From: Nodosilinea nodulosa PCC 7104
GTDB lineage: Bacteria > Cyanobacteriota > Cyanobacteriia > Phormidesmidales > Phormidesmidaceae
Reading direction: 5' to 3'
Assembly (NCBI RefSeq): GCF_000309385.1
Contig: NZ_JH976537.1
Span: 3,006,815 to 3,070,814 of the forward strand
DNA length: 64,000 nt
Under the pieces are notes generated by a model. That model did no database searches and was not told the DNA's origin. It saw nothing but the letters and a program-made list of their open reading frames with translations. Numbering within the stretch: the first letter of the stretch is position 1; every line of letters begins with the position of its first letter. Of this stretch, positions 35,773 to 44,700 are shown in pieces. The position numbers and the translations under genes are program-made.

Positions 35773-38316
35773 TTAGGCCAGCGATCGCAGCAGGGTTTGA
35801 ATCTTGCGGCGCTGCTGGCCAGCTAAGGCGGTGGGAAACGTTAGCTCCAGCACCATCCGCGACTGGGCAGCATTCAGCGTGGGCAGCTCTATGGCCTGAT
35901 CGACCTGGGCCACCAGACTTTGGGCGGTGGGCAGGGTCGGGCCAGCCGGAAACAGCAGCCCTACGGTGGGCAGGGTTTCGAGCAGGGTGGCGCGGTCTAG
36001 CTCGGAGACATTCTGCACCTCCAGGCGCAGATCGCGGCTGCCCATTTCGACCACGTGGGCCGAGTAGCTGTCGCCGTGCCAGCCCTCCCAGGCCAGCTCC
36101 ACCGGGGCCTGCACCTGCTTGCGCATTTTTTGGCCGGTGGCGGGCTTGAGGTCAGTGAACACCCGCCACAGGGTGGTGGCGATGAACCGCAGCGATCGCA
36201 GCGGCTTGTCCACCTGCTGGCGGGTCTGCGAGTACCATTCCTTCACGTCAGAAAACAGCACCAGGGTCAGATCGTCGGCCTGGTGGGGGCTGAGGTTGAT
36301 AAAATCCATCGCTAGCTCGGTTTCCAGGCGGCTGGTGGCCGTAGCCCGTACAATCTGGGCTTCCAGCAGGGCGCGGCCATCGTAGTCGCCCACCAGCTCC
36401 ACCCACACGTGGTCGGCCACATTGGGCCATTCGTCCAGCAAAATTTGGGCACCGCTCTCGCTGATGTCGATGGTTTTGCCCGCCCAGCTGTGGCCGTCGC
36501 TGTGGATAATGGCGGTGAGCTGCCGGGGCAGGCGGTGGGCGCGGCGCAGCTGGGGTTGCTCCAGCGCCACCAGGCAGGCGGCCAGCACCAGCACCAGGTT
36601 GAAACTGCACCACAGCGCGTTGATCATCACCGCCTGGGCGTCTTCGGGGCTGAGCAGCAGCCAAAAGGGCACCGCTACCAGGGAGGCCGCCGTCAGCAGG
36701 CCCAAAATCAGCAGGTAGCGCACGCTGTTGGCGTCGAAGGTGCGCTGGTTGACTACCAGACCCTTAGCGGTGACGTTAAAGCTGCCCAGCTTGGGGTTGA
36801 CCAGGGCCAGCAGCGTCACAATCCCCGCCTGAAACGACATGGCAAACTCGTAGATTTCGTTCCAAAACGAGAACCTCACCCGCTTGTAGGGAATGTGGTT
36901 GGTCTGCATTGACAGCACGATGTGGGGCAGCGCGTAGAACAGTGTCTCAATGCCCAGGCCCCGCACCGAGTTGATGCTAAACAGCAAAAACAGCGTTGGG
37001 GCCAGGGCGTACATCAGCCGGGGGAAGCCAAAGAAAAAGTGCGACGTGGCGCTGAAATAGCAGATCCGCTGGGACAGCGACAGCTTGAGCTGGCGGTTAA
37101 ACAGCGGATTCTCCAGGCGCAAAATTTGGGCCATGCCCCGCGCCCACCGCACCTGCTGCCCCACGTAGGCCGAAAACTTTTCTGGGGCCAGCCCTGCCAC
37201 CATGATTTTGTCGTAGTAGATGGTGCGGTAGCCCAACGAGTGCAGCCGTAGCGAGGTATGGCAGTCTTCGGTGACGGTTTCGGTGGCAATGCCGCCCACC
37301 TCTAGCAGGTGGCTGCGCCGCACCACCGCCGCCGAACCGCAAAAAAAGGCGGCATTCCAGGCGTCGTTGCCCTTTTGCAGCACCTTGTAAAACAGCTCGT
37401 TGCCCACGGGCACCTGGCCCTGGGTCAGCAGGTTGCGCTCAAAGGGGTCGGGGTTGTAGAACCAGTGGGGCGTCTGCACCAGGGCCACGGCGGGGTCGAG
37501 AAAAAAGCCCACCGTTTCTTTCAAAAACCCCCTCACCGGTATGTGGTCGCAGTCGAGAATCAGCACCAGGTCGCCCGTGGTGCGCTCCAGGGCGGTGTTG
37601 ATGTTGCCCGCCTTGGCGTGGTCGTTGTTGTCGCGGATCAGCAGCACCGCCCCCAGTTCATCGCAGATGGCCTGTAGCTCGGCCCGCCGCTCGGGGTACT
37701 TGCGGCCGTCGTCGAGCACGTAGACCTGCTTTTTGGCGGTGGGGTAGTCCATGGCGACAGAAGCCACCACGGTTTTGCGCACGATCTCCACTTCCTCGTT
37801 GTAGGTGGGAATGTACACATCGACCGTCGGCCATTGCTCCTGGGGCACAGCAGCCAAATCTACGGGCCTGCGATCGCGCAGCCGCAAGGTTTGAAAGTAC
37901 GACAAAAACAGCGTTCCCAGGGCGTACAGCTCGGCTCCGTAGAGCAGCAGAGAGAAGGCGGCATCGATGCCGGTGTCGAAGTTGAGGGTGTAGCGGGTGC
38001 GGTAGTAGAGGTAGCGCAGCGTTGTCAGGCTGCTGAGGGCAATCATGAACAGGTGCAGCCGCTCGCGATCGCCGCTGCTGCGGGCGTGGCTATCCTCCAG
38101 GCTGAGAATGCTGTAGCCCAGGGCAATCAGCAGCGCCGCCACCACCCCCTGCTGCCAGATCGCCGGATGGGCCAGCAGCAGCGGCTTGGTCAGCAGCCCC
38201 AGGCAGACCAGCAGCAGCAGCATTTGCCCCTTGCTCAGGTGCCGGGTCAGGGCGTAGGCGCGATCGGGCAGGGTTTTGGTCAGCCAGCGGTGGAGGGGTG
38301 GGGTGGGGTGGAGCAT
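35773..38316 (-). CDS. bcsA: Cellulose synthase catalytic subunit with PilZ domain
   Basis: The 847-residue membrane glycosyltransferase (GT2) polymerises glucose from UDP-glucose and exports the chain. Motifs visible are DDG 202-204, DCD 255-257, TED 349-351 and QQVRW 387-391, with membrane helices on both sides. A PilZ domain after the last helices has R591-x3-R595 and D617-x-S-x2-G622, the c-di-GMP-binding signature, so activity should depend on that messenger. It is the last gene of the operon; the bcsB-like gene lies upstream across a repeat element. Product could be cellulose or a related glucan. Confidence 0.95.
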   Translation of the reverse strand: MLHPTPPLHRWLTKTLPDRAYALTRHLSKGQMLLLLVCLGLLTKPLLLAHPAIWQQGVVAALLIALGYSILSLEDSHARSSGDRERLHLFMIALSSLTTLRYLYYRTRYTLNFDTGIDAAFSLLLYGAELYALGTLFLSYFQTLRLRDRRPVDLAAVPQEQWPTVDVYIPTYNEEVEIVRKTVVASVAMDYPTAKKQVYVLDDGRKYPERRAELQAICDELGAVLLIRDNNDHAKAGNINTALERTTGDLVLILDCDHIPVRGFLKETVGFFLDPAVALVQTPHWFYNPDPFERNLLTQGQVPVGNELFYKVLQKGNDAWNAAFFCGSAAVVRRSHLLEVGGIATETVTEDCHTSLRLHSLGYRTIYYDKIMVAGLAPEKFSAYVGQQVRWARGMAQILRLENPLFNRQLKLSLSQRICYFSATSHFFFGFPRLMYALAPTLFLLFSINSVRGLGIETLFYALPHIVLSMQTNHIPYKRVRFSFWNEIYEFAMSFQAGIVTLLALVNPKLGSFNVTAKGLVVNQRTFDANSVRYLLILGLLTAASLVAVPFWLLLSPEDAQAVMINALWCSFNLVLVLAACLVALEQPQLRRAHRLPRQLTAIIHSDGHSWAGKTIDISESGAQILLDEWPNVADHVWVELVGDYDGRALLEAQIVRATATSRLETELAMDFINLSPHQADDLTLVLFSDVKEWYSQTRQQVDKPLRSLRFIATTLWRVFTDLKPATGQKMRKQVQAPVELAWEGWHGDSYSAHVVEMGSRDLRLEVQNVSELDRATLLETLPTVGLLFPAGPTLPTAQSLVAQVDQAIELPTLNAAQSRMVLELTFPTALAGQQRRKIQTLLRSLA

Positions 38317-38493
38317 TTGGGGGAGTGGGCGGGTGGATGGGTAGGCGGGTAGATGGGTGGGTGAGCGGTGAGGAGGGTGAGGGAGGTGGGGAGGGTGAAG
38401 AATGTGAGGAAGATGGGGAGAATAACTCGTGGTTTTTGGCTGTTTACTTCCTCATCCCCTCATCTCCCCATCCCCTCATCTCCCCATCCACCC
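38317..38493. repeat. Composite intergenic repeat between bcsB and bcsA
   Basis: A G-rich left arm (GGTGGATGGGTAGGCGGGTA and variants) and a core with GAGAATAACT and TTTTGGCTGTTTACTTCC lead to a pyrimidine right arm of CCCCTCATCT units (38450-38490). The core and its flanks closely match the element at 18884-19064, about 19 kb away. Confidence 0.85.
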
Positions 38494-40797
38494 TCACTCC
38501 CCAGCACTGCGCCGCAGGTACGCCTGCGCGGCTCCGTAGAGCAGCAGGGCCAAGACCACGGTGGCGGGCACGATCAGCAGCCAGTTGTGGCGGGTGACCT
38601 GCCAGAGCCAGGGGTAGGGGGTGGTGGTGGCGAGCTGCACCTGGGGCGACTGGCGCAGGGTGGCCAGGCGGTAGTCGGCGCTGGTGTAGGGGTCGGGGTT
38701 GGGCACCTGGGCGCTGACCAGCACGGTGTCGCCTTCGATCTGGTAGAAGAGGGGGTCGTGGTGGAGCAGGTCGGTGATCTGGGCCAGGCCGCGATCGTCG
38801 CGGCCGCTGAGGGCCAGCACCACCCGCTGCGGGTTCCAGGGCGAAATCACCGATTTCATCAGGCCTTCGCCGTCGGGCAGGGGTTGCACCTGGGTATCGC
38901 CCCACTGGCGCGTGCTGCGACCCCGCAGGGCAAAGCCGTCTGCGGCAAGTAGCTCGGGAATGGGGAACTGGGATTGAACACCGATCGCCACCAGATGGCG
39001 ATCGGTACGCACCTCCTCGGGCAGATCGCCAGGCTGATAGACGGCGAGCTGTACCGAGTCCGCTTGGCTAAGGCGGCCCAGGCGCTCGGCCAGCTCCAGC
39101 AGCACCGCCATGTCGGTACCGGTGGGGGCATCGGGCATCACCACCGCCGTGGTGGCCAAATCCTGAGGGGCGGTAAAGGGGTAGCCGGTTTTGAGCAGGT
39201 CCAGATCGGGCAGGCTGGTGACGGCGGTGCGCTGGAGGCTAAAACTGGTGTCGCTGTGGATGGTGCCCCAGAGCTGCTGGTCGGTGACCCGGCTGCACGA
39301 TCGCCGCTCGCGAGGATCTAGCCGAAAGTTGACCTGGAGCTTGGAGGTGGGGGTGACGCGATCGCCCGGCAGATCGACCTCCAGGGTGCGGTGGCTAGCG
39401 CCTTTCACCTCCGTCAGCCGCTCCCCCTTGAGCGATACCCCGTCTAGCTCCACATCCACCAGGGAGGTGAGGGGGTTCACCTGGGGGCCATAGCTGTAGG
39501 AGAGGCGCATTTTGCTGCCCCGCAGCAGGCGATCGTCGGGCAGCGCCTTGAAGGCAATTTCCATGGCGGGGGCGTGGGAGCCGCGCACGGTCATTTCGCC
39601 CAGGGGCTGCCGGATGGGGCTGGTGAGGTCGGTGAGCAAAAAGTCGTTTTCCTCAGGCAGATAGCCGGGCCATTGGCGGGGCGACGGGGAAGGCACCTCC
39701 CCGGCCTGGTTGACCACCACCCCGTGGCCGGTGGCAATCTGCTGCTCCTGGGGCTGCACCAGGTACTGTAAGGCCTTAGCTACCCCGGTTTCACCATTGC
39801 CGGTAATGACCAGCACGGGTGAGCGATCGTCTGCGGCGGCGGCCCACATCAGCAGTCCCGATTCCGCCGGGAGCGGCTTGCCTGTGTCATCCACAAACTC
39901 GCCATCCTCTAGGGCAAAGGGCAGGGTCAGATCCGCCAGGCCAGGCTGCTGCGCCGGAGTTCCCAACACAATCAGCCGTTCTTCGGCCTTGAGATCCGTC
40001 AGGGTCTTGACCAGGCGGGTGTCGAGGGAACGGTACTGGGCGGTGCGGCCCAGGTAGGTTTGCAGCCGCGCCGTGGCCGTCAGCCAGGGGCTATTGAGAG
40101 TGACGGGTTGCAGATAGGCCACCTGGTTGGTCTCCAGGCTCAGGGTGTCAAACAGCGGGTAGGGAAACTGGCTAAAGTCGGGGGTCACCGCCTGGGGCGC
40201 ATAGTCAAACACCAGCTTGGAGTCGGGCAGCACTTCGGTCCACAGGGAGGGGTCGAAGGGGTCTTGGGTGCAGGTGGGCGAGTTGTTTTGCAGCGCCGCC
40301 AGCACCAGCTCGTTGTCGTCTTGCAGCAGATCGGTGGGTACTTCTAGTACCGCATCGCCAATTTCGCCCATGGGCTGGTTGAGCGGCAGGCTGCCAATGC
40401 TGGTGCCGTTGATCAGCACCGTGAGGTTAGATCGGGTGGCATAGAGGGCCGCCGAGTGCCGGTAGCGCAGCAGTACCTTGACCGATTTTGCCTCCCAGTT
40501 GCGGGGTCGGGTAAAGTGCAGCCGCTGCTCGTCATAGATGCCGCTAAAGCGCAGACGGTTGCCCACCACCGGGCTGCGGTTAAATTCCAGCACGTACTGA
40601 CCGGGTTCGCCGGGGGCAATGACCGAGGCCGCAGGCAGGCTGGTGGGCAGGGTGATTTCTGCCAGAGCGGGGGGCTGCGGGGCAGGGGGGGCGGCCTCCT
40701 GGGCCAGCAGGGGTTGCCCGGTGATCAGCAGCAGGGTGGTGAGGTAGAGGGCCAGACGGCGACGGGCAAGGGCGGAGAGGGAGGGGAGGAGGGGCAT
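38494..40797 (-). CDS. bcsB: BcsB-like periplasmic subunit of cellulose synthase
   Basis: The 767-residue protein has a signal peptide (LYLTTLLLITGQPLLA), a large periplasmic region of alternating carbohydrate-binding and flavodoxin-like modules (for example VLLRYRHSAALYATRSNLTVLING) and a single C-terminal membrane helix (LLIVPATVVLALLLYGAAQAYL) ending RRSAGE. That is the plan of BcsB, which receives the glucan from BcsA and guides it through the periplasm. Position directly upstream of bcsA supports the call. The 3' end runs into the composite repeat. Confidence 0.9.
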   Translation of the reverse strand: MPLLPSLSALARRRLALYLTTLLLITGQPLLAQEAAPPAPQPPALAEITLPTSLPAASVIAPGEPGQYVLEFNRSPVVGNRLRFSGIYDEQRLHFTRPRNWEAKSVKVLLRYRHSAALYATRSNLTVLINGTSIGSLPLNQPMGEIGDAVLEVPTDLLQDDNELVLAALQNNSPTCTQDPFDPSLWTEVLPDSKLVFDYAPQAVTPDFSQFPYPLFDTLSLETNQVAYLQPVTLNSPWLTATARLQTYLGRTAQYRSLDTRLVKTLTDLKAEERLIVLGTPAQQPGLADLTLPFALEDGEFVDDTGKPLPAESGLLMWAAAADDRSPVLVITGNGETGVAKALQYLVQPQEQQIATGHGVVVNQAGEVPSPSPRQWPGYLPEENDFLLTDLTSPIRQPLGEMTVRGSHAPAMEIAFKALPDDRLLRGSKMRLSYSYGPQVNPLTSLVDVELDGVSLKGERLTEVKGASHRTLEVDLPGDRVTPTSKLQVNFRLDPRERRSCSRVTDQQLWGTIHSDTSFSLQRTAVTSLPDLDLLKTGYPFTAPQDLATTAVVMPDAPTGTDMAVLLELAERLGRLSQADSVQLAVYQPGDLPEEVRTDRHLVAIGVQSQFPIPELLAADGFALRGRSTRQWGDTQVQPLPDGEGLMKSVISPWNPQRVVLALSGRDDRGLAQITDLLHHDPLFYQIEGDTVLVSAQVPNPDPYTSADYRLATLRQSPQVQLATTTPYPWLWQVTRHNWLLIVPATVVLALLLYGAAQAYLRRSAGE

Positions 40798-40853
40798 GGT
40801 GGGCGGGGGATGGGGAGGTGGGGAGGTGGGGAGGTGGGGAGGTGGGGGAGTGG
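40798..40853. repeat. G-rich octamer repeat between endoglucanase and bcsB genes
   Basis: About five copies of GGTGGGGA fill the gap between the GH8 gene and bcsB. In the mRNA of this minus-strand operon they read as C-rich. Confidence 0.8.
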
Positions 40854-42122
40854 TTAGGGGGGGCAGTGGCTCGCGGCGGCTTTGAGGCGATCGGGGGAGA
40901 CGTCTAGGGGCAGCAGGCCAAACCAGGCGAGGTTTTGGGTGTAGTAGGCGGTGTCGCTATCCCAAAAGCCGTCTTTGTAGACGGGCTGGAGTTTTTGGCG
41001 CAGGATGTCGTCTGCGATCGCGGCATCGACCCGCAGCAGGGCCGGATACAGCATGGCGTAGTGGGCGGTGGCCTCAAAGCTGGCCTCTGCCCCGCCGTCG
41101 AGGGTGAGGCGGGCGGGCAGGCGACCATTTTGCTGCCAGCGGCGGATTAGCTCGGGGGTGCGAGCTTCTAAGTAGGCCTGGGCGCGGGGTTCGTCAAACC
41201 AGGCGGCGTCCTGCGCTATTCGCCACCACACCCGAAAAGCATCGAAGCTGTAGCGGCTTTGCAGCGGATAGTCGAGGGGGAGCTGACGATAGGTGCCCGT
41301 GGTCGGGTTGTAGGCAATCCAGTCGGGGGGCAGGCCGGTAGAAGAGATATCGGCCAGGTCGTTGAGCATTGTGTAGCCGCTGTCGATCAGGCTGTTCCAG
41401 TCGTGGTCGGGGTCGATCTGGGCGAACAGGCGAAAGCTGGCGGGGGCAAAATACGACGGGTTGAGAATGATTTGCCCTGGCTCCAGGCGAAAGGCCTCGG
41501 CGGGGCCGGGAATCAGCTGCCGGGTGCCGTCGGGCAATGCCACCGTGCCGTACTCCCAAATATCGGCCAGCAGGGCGCGGGCTTCGTCGAGGTACTGGGG
41601 GCAAGACCAGCGCTGGGCGGCCAAAACCAGGGCGGTGGCGGCGTCGATGTCGGCATCGGTGGCGAAGTTGGCATCCAATGTGCCCCAGCTGTTGTCGGGG
41701 CGCTGGCCCCACTTCCAGGCCCAGAGCAGGTCGGTGGGTTCGCCCGCATCATTCACCCGAGCGAGGTTGTTTTTGGCCCAGCTGTAGGTGCGATCGAAGG
41801 TGGCGGGGTCGTTGATGGCGACGGCCCGCAGCATGGCGTAGGCTTGGCCTTCGGAGACGGTGCGATCGCTGTCTTCCCGGTCAATCACCCGGCCATCGGT
41901 TTGAATGAAGCGATCGCGGTAGGCCTGCCAGCTTTCGATCAGCAGGTCATTTTGGGGGCTGCTGACGGGCAGTGCCAGGGCGGAGTCATCGCCGGATTTT
42001 AGGCAGGCGCAGGCGGTTTGGGCGGTGCAGCTGGGTGCGGCGGCCATCAGCACCAGGGCGATGGGCAGCAGCGAGAGCAGCAGGCGGGTTTGTGGGCGGC
42101 GCAGGTGGAAGAGTCGCATCAT
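40854..42122 (-). CDS. bcsZ: GH8 endoglucanase of the cellulose operon
   Basis: The 422-residue protein has an export signal (LLLSLLPIALVLMAAAPSC, which may also be a lipobox). A GH8 catalytic domain follows. The general acid is likely E91 in TVSEGQAYAMLRAV, and DADIDAATALVLAA (157-170) and WAWKWGQ are family hallmarks. BcsZ trims beta-1,4-glucan during synthesis and is a standard member of bcs operons. It lies between the TPR gene and bcsB on the same strand. Confidence 0.92.
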   Translation of the reverse strand: MMRLFHLRRPQTRLLLSLLPIALVLMAAAPSCTAQTACACLKSGDDSALALPVSSPQNDLLIESWQAYRDRFIQTDGRVIDREDSDRTVSEGQAYAMLRAVAINDPATFDRTYSWAKNNLARVNDAGEPTDLLWAWKWGQRPDNSWGTLDANFATDADIDAATALVLAAQRWSCPQYLDEARALLADIWEYGTVALPDGTRQLIPGPAEAFRLEPGQIILNPSYFAPASFRLFAQIDPDHDWNSLIDSGYTMLNDLADISSTGLPPDWIAYNPTTGTYRQLPLDYPLQSRYSFDAFRVWWRIAQDAAWFDEPRAQAYLEARTPELIRRWQQNGRLPARLTLDGGAEASFEATAHYAMLYPALLRVDAAIADDILRQKLQPVYKDGFWDSDTAYYTQNLAWFGLLPLDVSPDRLKAAASHCPP

Positions 42123-42138
42123 GGTAGGTCACCGTGAG

Positions 42139-42222
42139 GGGCGTGGGGGCGTGGGGGCGTGGGGGCGTGGGGGCGTGGGAGAGGTGGGGGAGTGGGGAGA
42201 TGGGGGAGGTGGGGGGGAGGCG
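42139..42222. repeat. G-rich octamer repeat between TPR and endoglucanase genes
   Basis: Five copies of GGGGGCGT are followed by GGTGGGGGA/GATGGGGGA variants. The tract fills nearly the whole gap and reads as C-rich in the transcript. Confidence 0.82.
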
Positions 42223-42234
42223 AGCAATTGGACG

Positions 42235-44700
42235 CTAGTAGCGCTCCCAGCTGGGTTGAAAGCCGCGGCGGCGGAGTAGCTCAAATTCCACATCTTCGGC
42301 GCGCTGCTCTAGGTTGACGGCGGGGGCGGCTTCGGGGGGGATTTGCCGCAGCTGCTCCAGGGCCGAGAGCTTTTGGTCGTCGGCGATGTTGAGTTCTGCG
42401 ATCGCGTACCGAGCTTCCCAACGCTCAGGATCTAGCTCTAAAACCTGACTGTAGAGGGCGCGGGCGGCGGGCAGATTGCCCTGCTGAAACTGCACCCCGG
42501 CCAGGGCGCTGAGGGCACCGAGATTTTTGGGTTCTTGCTCTAATACTTGCTGGTAGGCGGCGGCGGCCAGGGGCAGATCGCCCTGGCTCTGGGCCAGTTC
42601 GCCCTGGAAGAAGTACAGGGTCAGGTCGTCGGGGTGAGCGGCAATCAGCGCTGCCATCGCCGTCTGGGCCTGGGCGGGACTGGTTTGGGCCAAGAGCTGA
42701 ATTGTGCGCCACCGCAGCCAGAGGTCGTCGGGCTGCTGAGCCAGCAGAGTTTGGTAGAGTTCGGCCCGAGCGCCATCGGCGGGAAGGGCACCGACTAGCT
42801 CAAGGAGATCTGGCGGCGGGTTTTCTAGGGATTGAGATGCCAGCCAGCTATCGAGGGCGGCGGTGGCCTGGGCGGCGGTGATCTGCTGGGTGCGGTAGGC
42901 CAGCAGCGCGTAGCCGAGGGGATAGTCGGGGTTGTTGGGGTTGGCCGCGATCGCCGCCAGATACACCGGCAGCGCTGCTTCGGGCTGACCTTGCAACGTG
43001 CGCACAAACGCCAGACCTCGCAGAGCCTCGGCGGTAGCTTGGTCGCTGGGCTGAGCCGCAATCACAGTCTCATAGCGGCGGGCGCTGGCCTCCAAATCGC
43101 CAAGCTGACGCTCTAGATCGGCCACCAGCAGCTCGGTGCCCCAGTCGTTTTGGCCTGCGTCGGTGTCGCGGTAGCGGGTCAGCGCATCGCGAGCCACCTG
43201 CAAATCGCCTTGGCTGAGATAAATTTGGGCCATTCGATACGTCAGTAAGGGGGCATCCACAGCCGCTGCTATGGCTTGGTAAACGGGCAGTAGATCCGGG
43301 TCAGGGTCATCCAGCCGCACTAGGGCGGTGGTAATGGCCCGCTGCTCAGGGGCAGAGCTGGGCGGTGGCGACAGCAAGGGTAGAAGCTGCTCGGCGACGG
43401 TGGCGGCGCTTTCGATGCCCAGGCTGTAGGCCAGCAGGTGTGCCTTCACTCTCAGGCTGGCGGTGCTGGGGGTTTCTACCGCTAGTTGCTGAAACATAGT
43501 CAGGGCCAGAGGTTCCGTATCGGGCCACTCGCTCAGCACGTCCGCTACTTCGACCCGCAGGCCGTAGCTGGGGGCGGGGGCGGCATCCAGGGCCTGCTGG
43601 TAGAGCACCGTGGACTGCTCAAACAGGTCGGGGGCATTCTGGCGGCGACCGATCGCGCTGTAGGCGCGGGCCAGGGGCAGCCGGGCCTGGGGGTTGTTCA
43701 CCAGGGGACTTAGCAAGTCCAAGGCTTTAGCGGTTTGGCCGCTGGCATCGTAGGCGTTGGCCAGGCTGGTGCGAATGCCCAACGAAAGGTCGTCGGTGCG
43801 GCTGGCCTCCCTGAGTTCAGGCTCCAGCAGCGCGATCGCCCCCGCTGCATTTCCCGTCTCTTGCAGGGCCAGGGCGTAGGCGGTCAGCACCTCCACCGGC
43901 AGCGGCCCCGTCTGTCGGTAGCGGTTAAACAGAGCCAGGGCACCGGCATAGTCGCCGCTGAAGGCATAAATTTGCGCCGCCCCCAGCAGGGCTTTAGGGG
44001 CAGGATTTTGGGCCAGCAGCCGATCGTAGTCGGCCAGAGATTCCGAAAAGTGGCCCTGGTAGCCGTAGAGCAAGGCCCGCTGGCTGAGGGCGACGGAATT
44101 GTCGGGATTTTGGCTTAAAAGACGGGTCAACGCCTGAATGCCGCCCGCCTGCCACTCGGGCCGGTAACCCCCCAGCTCACCCAGGGCGGCCAGGGCAGTG
44201 GAATCCTGGGGACTGACCTGAAGCACGGCCTGGTAGGCGTTCCAGGCATCGGCGTCGCGGCCCGCCCGCTGGTAGGCGATCGCCAGCCCCAGCCGCGCTT
44301 CCGCTGAGTTGGGCTGCTGGCGCAGGGCCGCCTGAAAGGCCGCGATCGCGTCATTCACCCAGCCGCGATCGAGCAGGGTGTAGCCCTGGCTGGTTTGGGG
44401 CGATGTCTGGGCCAGCGCGGCGGGGCTGGCGACGAGTTCTAAACCAAGAACGAGGGCTCCTGTGGCTCCTAGCAAGAGGAAATTTTGCGTTATGAAACGT
44501 CCTCTAGAGATCCCCCCAGCTATTTCAGGTAAGGGATTTCTCTGCAATCCCCCCTTTTTAAGGGGGGTAGGGGGGATCCCCCCAGCTATTTCAGGCAAGG
44601 GATTCTTCTTAAAGCCCCCCTTGGGAAAGGGGGGAGTTTTGCCATTGTCCAGTTGTTCATGCCCCCCCTTTCTAAGGGGGGTAGGGGGGATCCTCTTCAT
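42235..44700 (-). CDS. TPR scaffold protein, BcsC-like but without barrel domain
   Basis: I place the start at 44700, because its ATG overlaps the stop of the upstream barrel gene as ATGA. The product of 821 residues begins with about 60 unusual residues coded by a dispersed repeat (MKRIPPTPLRKGG, then two NPLPEIAGGI units). A membrane/signal helix follows (FLLLGATGALVLGLELVASPAALA), then TPR repeats to the end (RAEDVEFELLRRRGFQ). In enterobacteria BcsC joins TPRs to an outer-membrane barrel; here no barrel follows the TPRs. The N-terminal insert may hamper export unless translation starts further in. Confidence 0.85.
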   Translation of the reverse strand: MKRIPPTPLRKGGHEQLDNGKTPPFPKGGFKKNPLPEIAGGIPPTPLKKGGLQRNPLPEIAGGISRGRFITQNFLLLGATGALVLGLELVASPAALAQTSPQTSQGYTLLDRGWVNDAIAAFQAALRQQPNSAEARLGLAIAYQRAGRDADAWNAYQAVLQVSPQDSTALAALGELGGYRPEWQAGGIQALTRLLSQNPDNSVALSQRALLYGYQGHFSESLADYDRLLAQNPAPKALLGAAQIYAFSGDYAGALALFNRYRQTGPLPVEVLTAYALALQETGNAAGAIALLEPELREASRTDDLSLGIRTSLANAYDASGQTAKALDLLSPLVNNPQARLPLARAYSAIGRRQNAPDLFEQSTVLYQQALDAAPAPSYGLRVEVADVLSEWPDTEPLALTMFQQLAVETPSTASLRVKAHLLAYSLGIESAATVAEQLLPLLSPPPSSAPEQRAITTALVRLDDPDPDLLPVYQAIAAAVDAPLLTYRMAQIYLSQGDLQVARDALTRYRDTDAGQNDWGTELLVADLERQLGDLEASARRYETVIAAQPSDQATAEALRGLAFVRTLQGQPEAALPVYLAAIAANPNNPDYPLGYALLAYRTQQITAAQATAALDSWLASQSLENPPPDLLELVGALPADGARAELYQTLLAQQPDDLWLRWRTIQLLAQTSPAQAQTAMAALIAAHPDDLTLYFFQGELAQSQGDLPLAAAAYQQVLEQEPKNLGALSALAGVQFQQGNLPAARALYSQVLELDPERWEARYAIAELNIADDQKLSALEQLRQIPPEAAPAVNLEQRAEDVEFELLRRRGFQPSWERY
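44509..44604. repeat. Dispersed repeat coding the N terminus of the TPR protein
   Basis: Two 30-base copies (44509-44538 and 44575-44604) start GATCCCCCCAGCTATTTCAGG, 66 bases apart, with CCCCCC/GGGGGG inverted repeats between and after them (to 44695). This is the palindrome-rich look of a cyanobacterial dispersed repeat that has landed in a gene start and stays in frame. Confidence 0.75.

Noticed and set aside
42139..42222. Possible CRISPR array
   Set aside because: The repeats are contiguous octamers without spacers and no cas gene is near; the same holds for the tracts at 18.9, 28.9, 38.3 and 40.8 kb.
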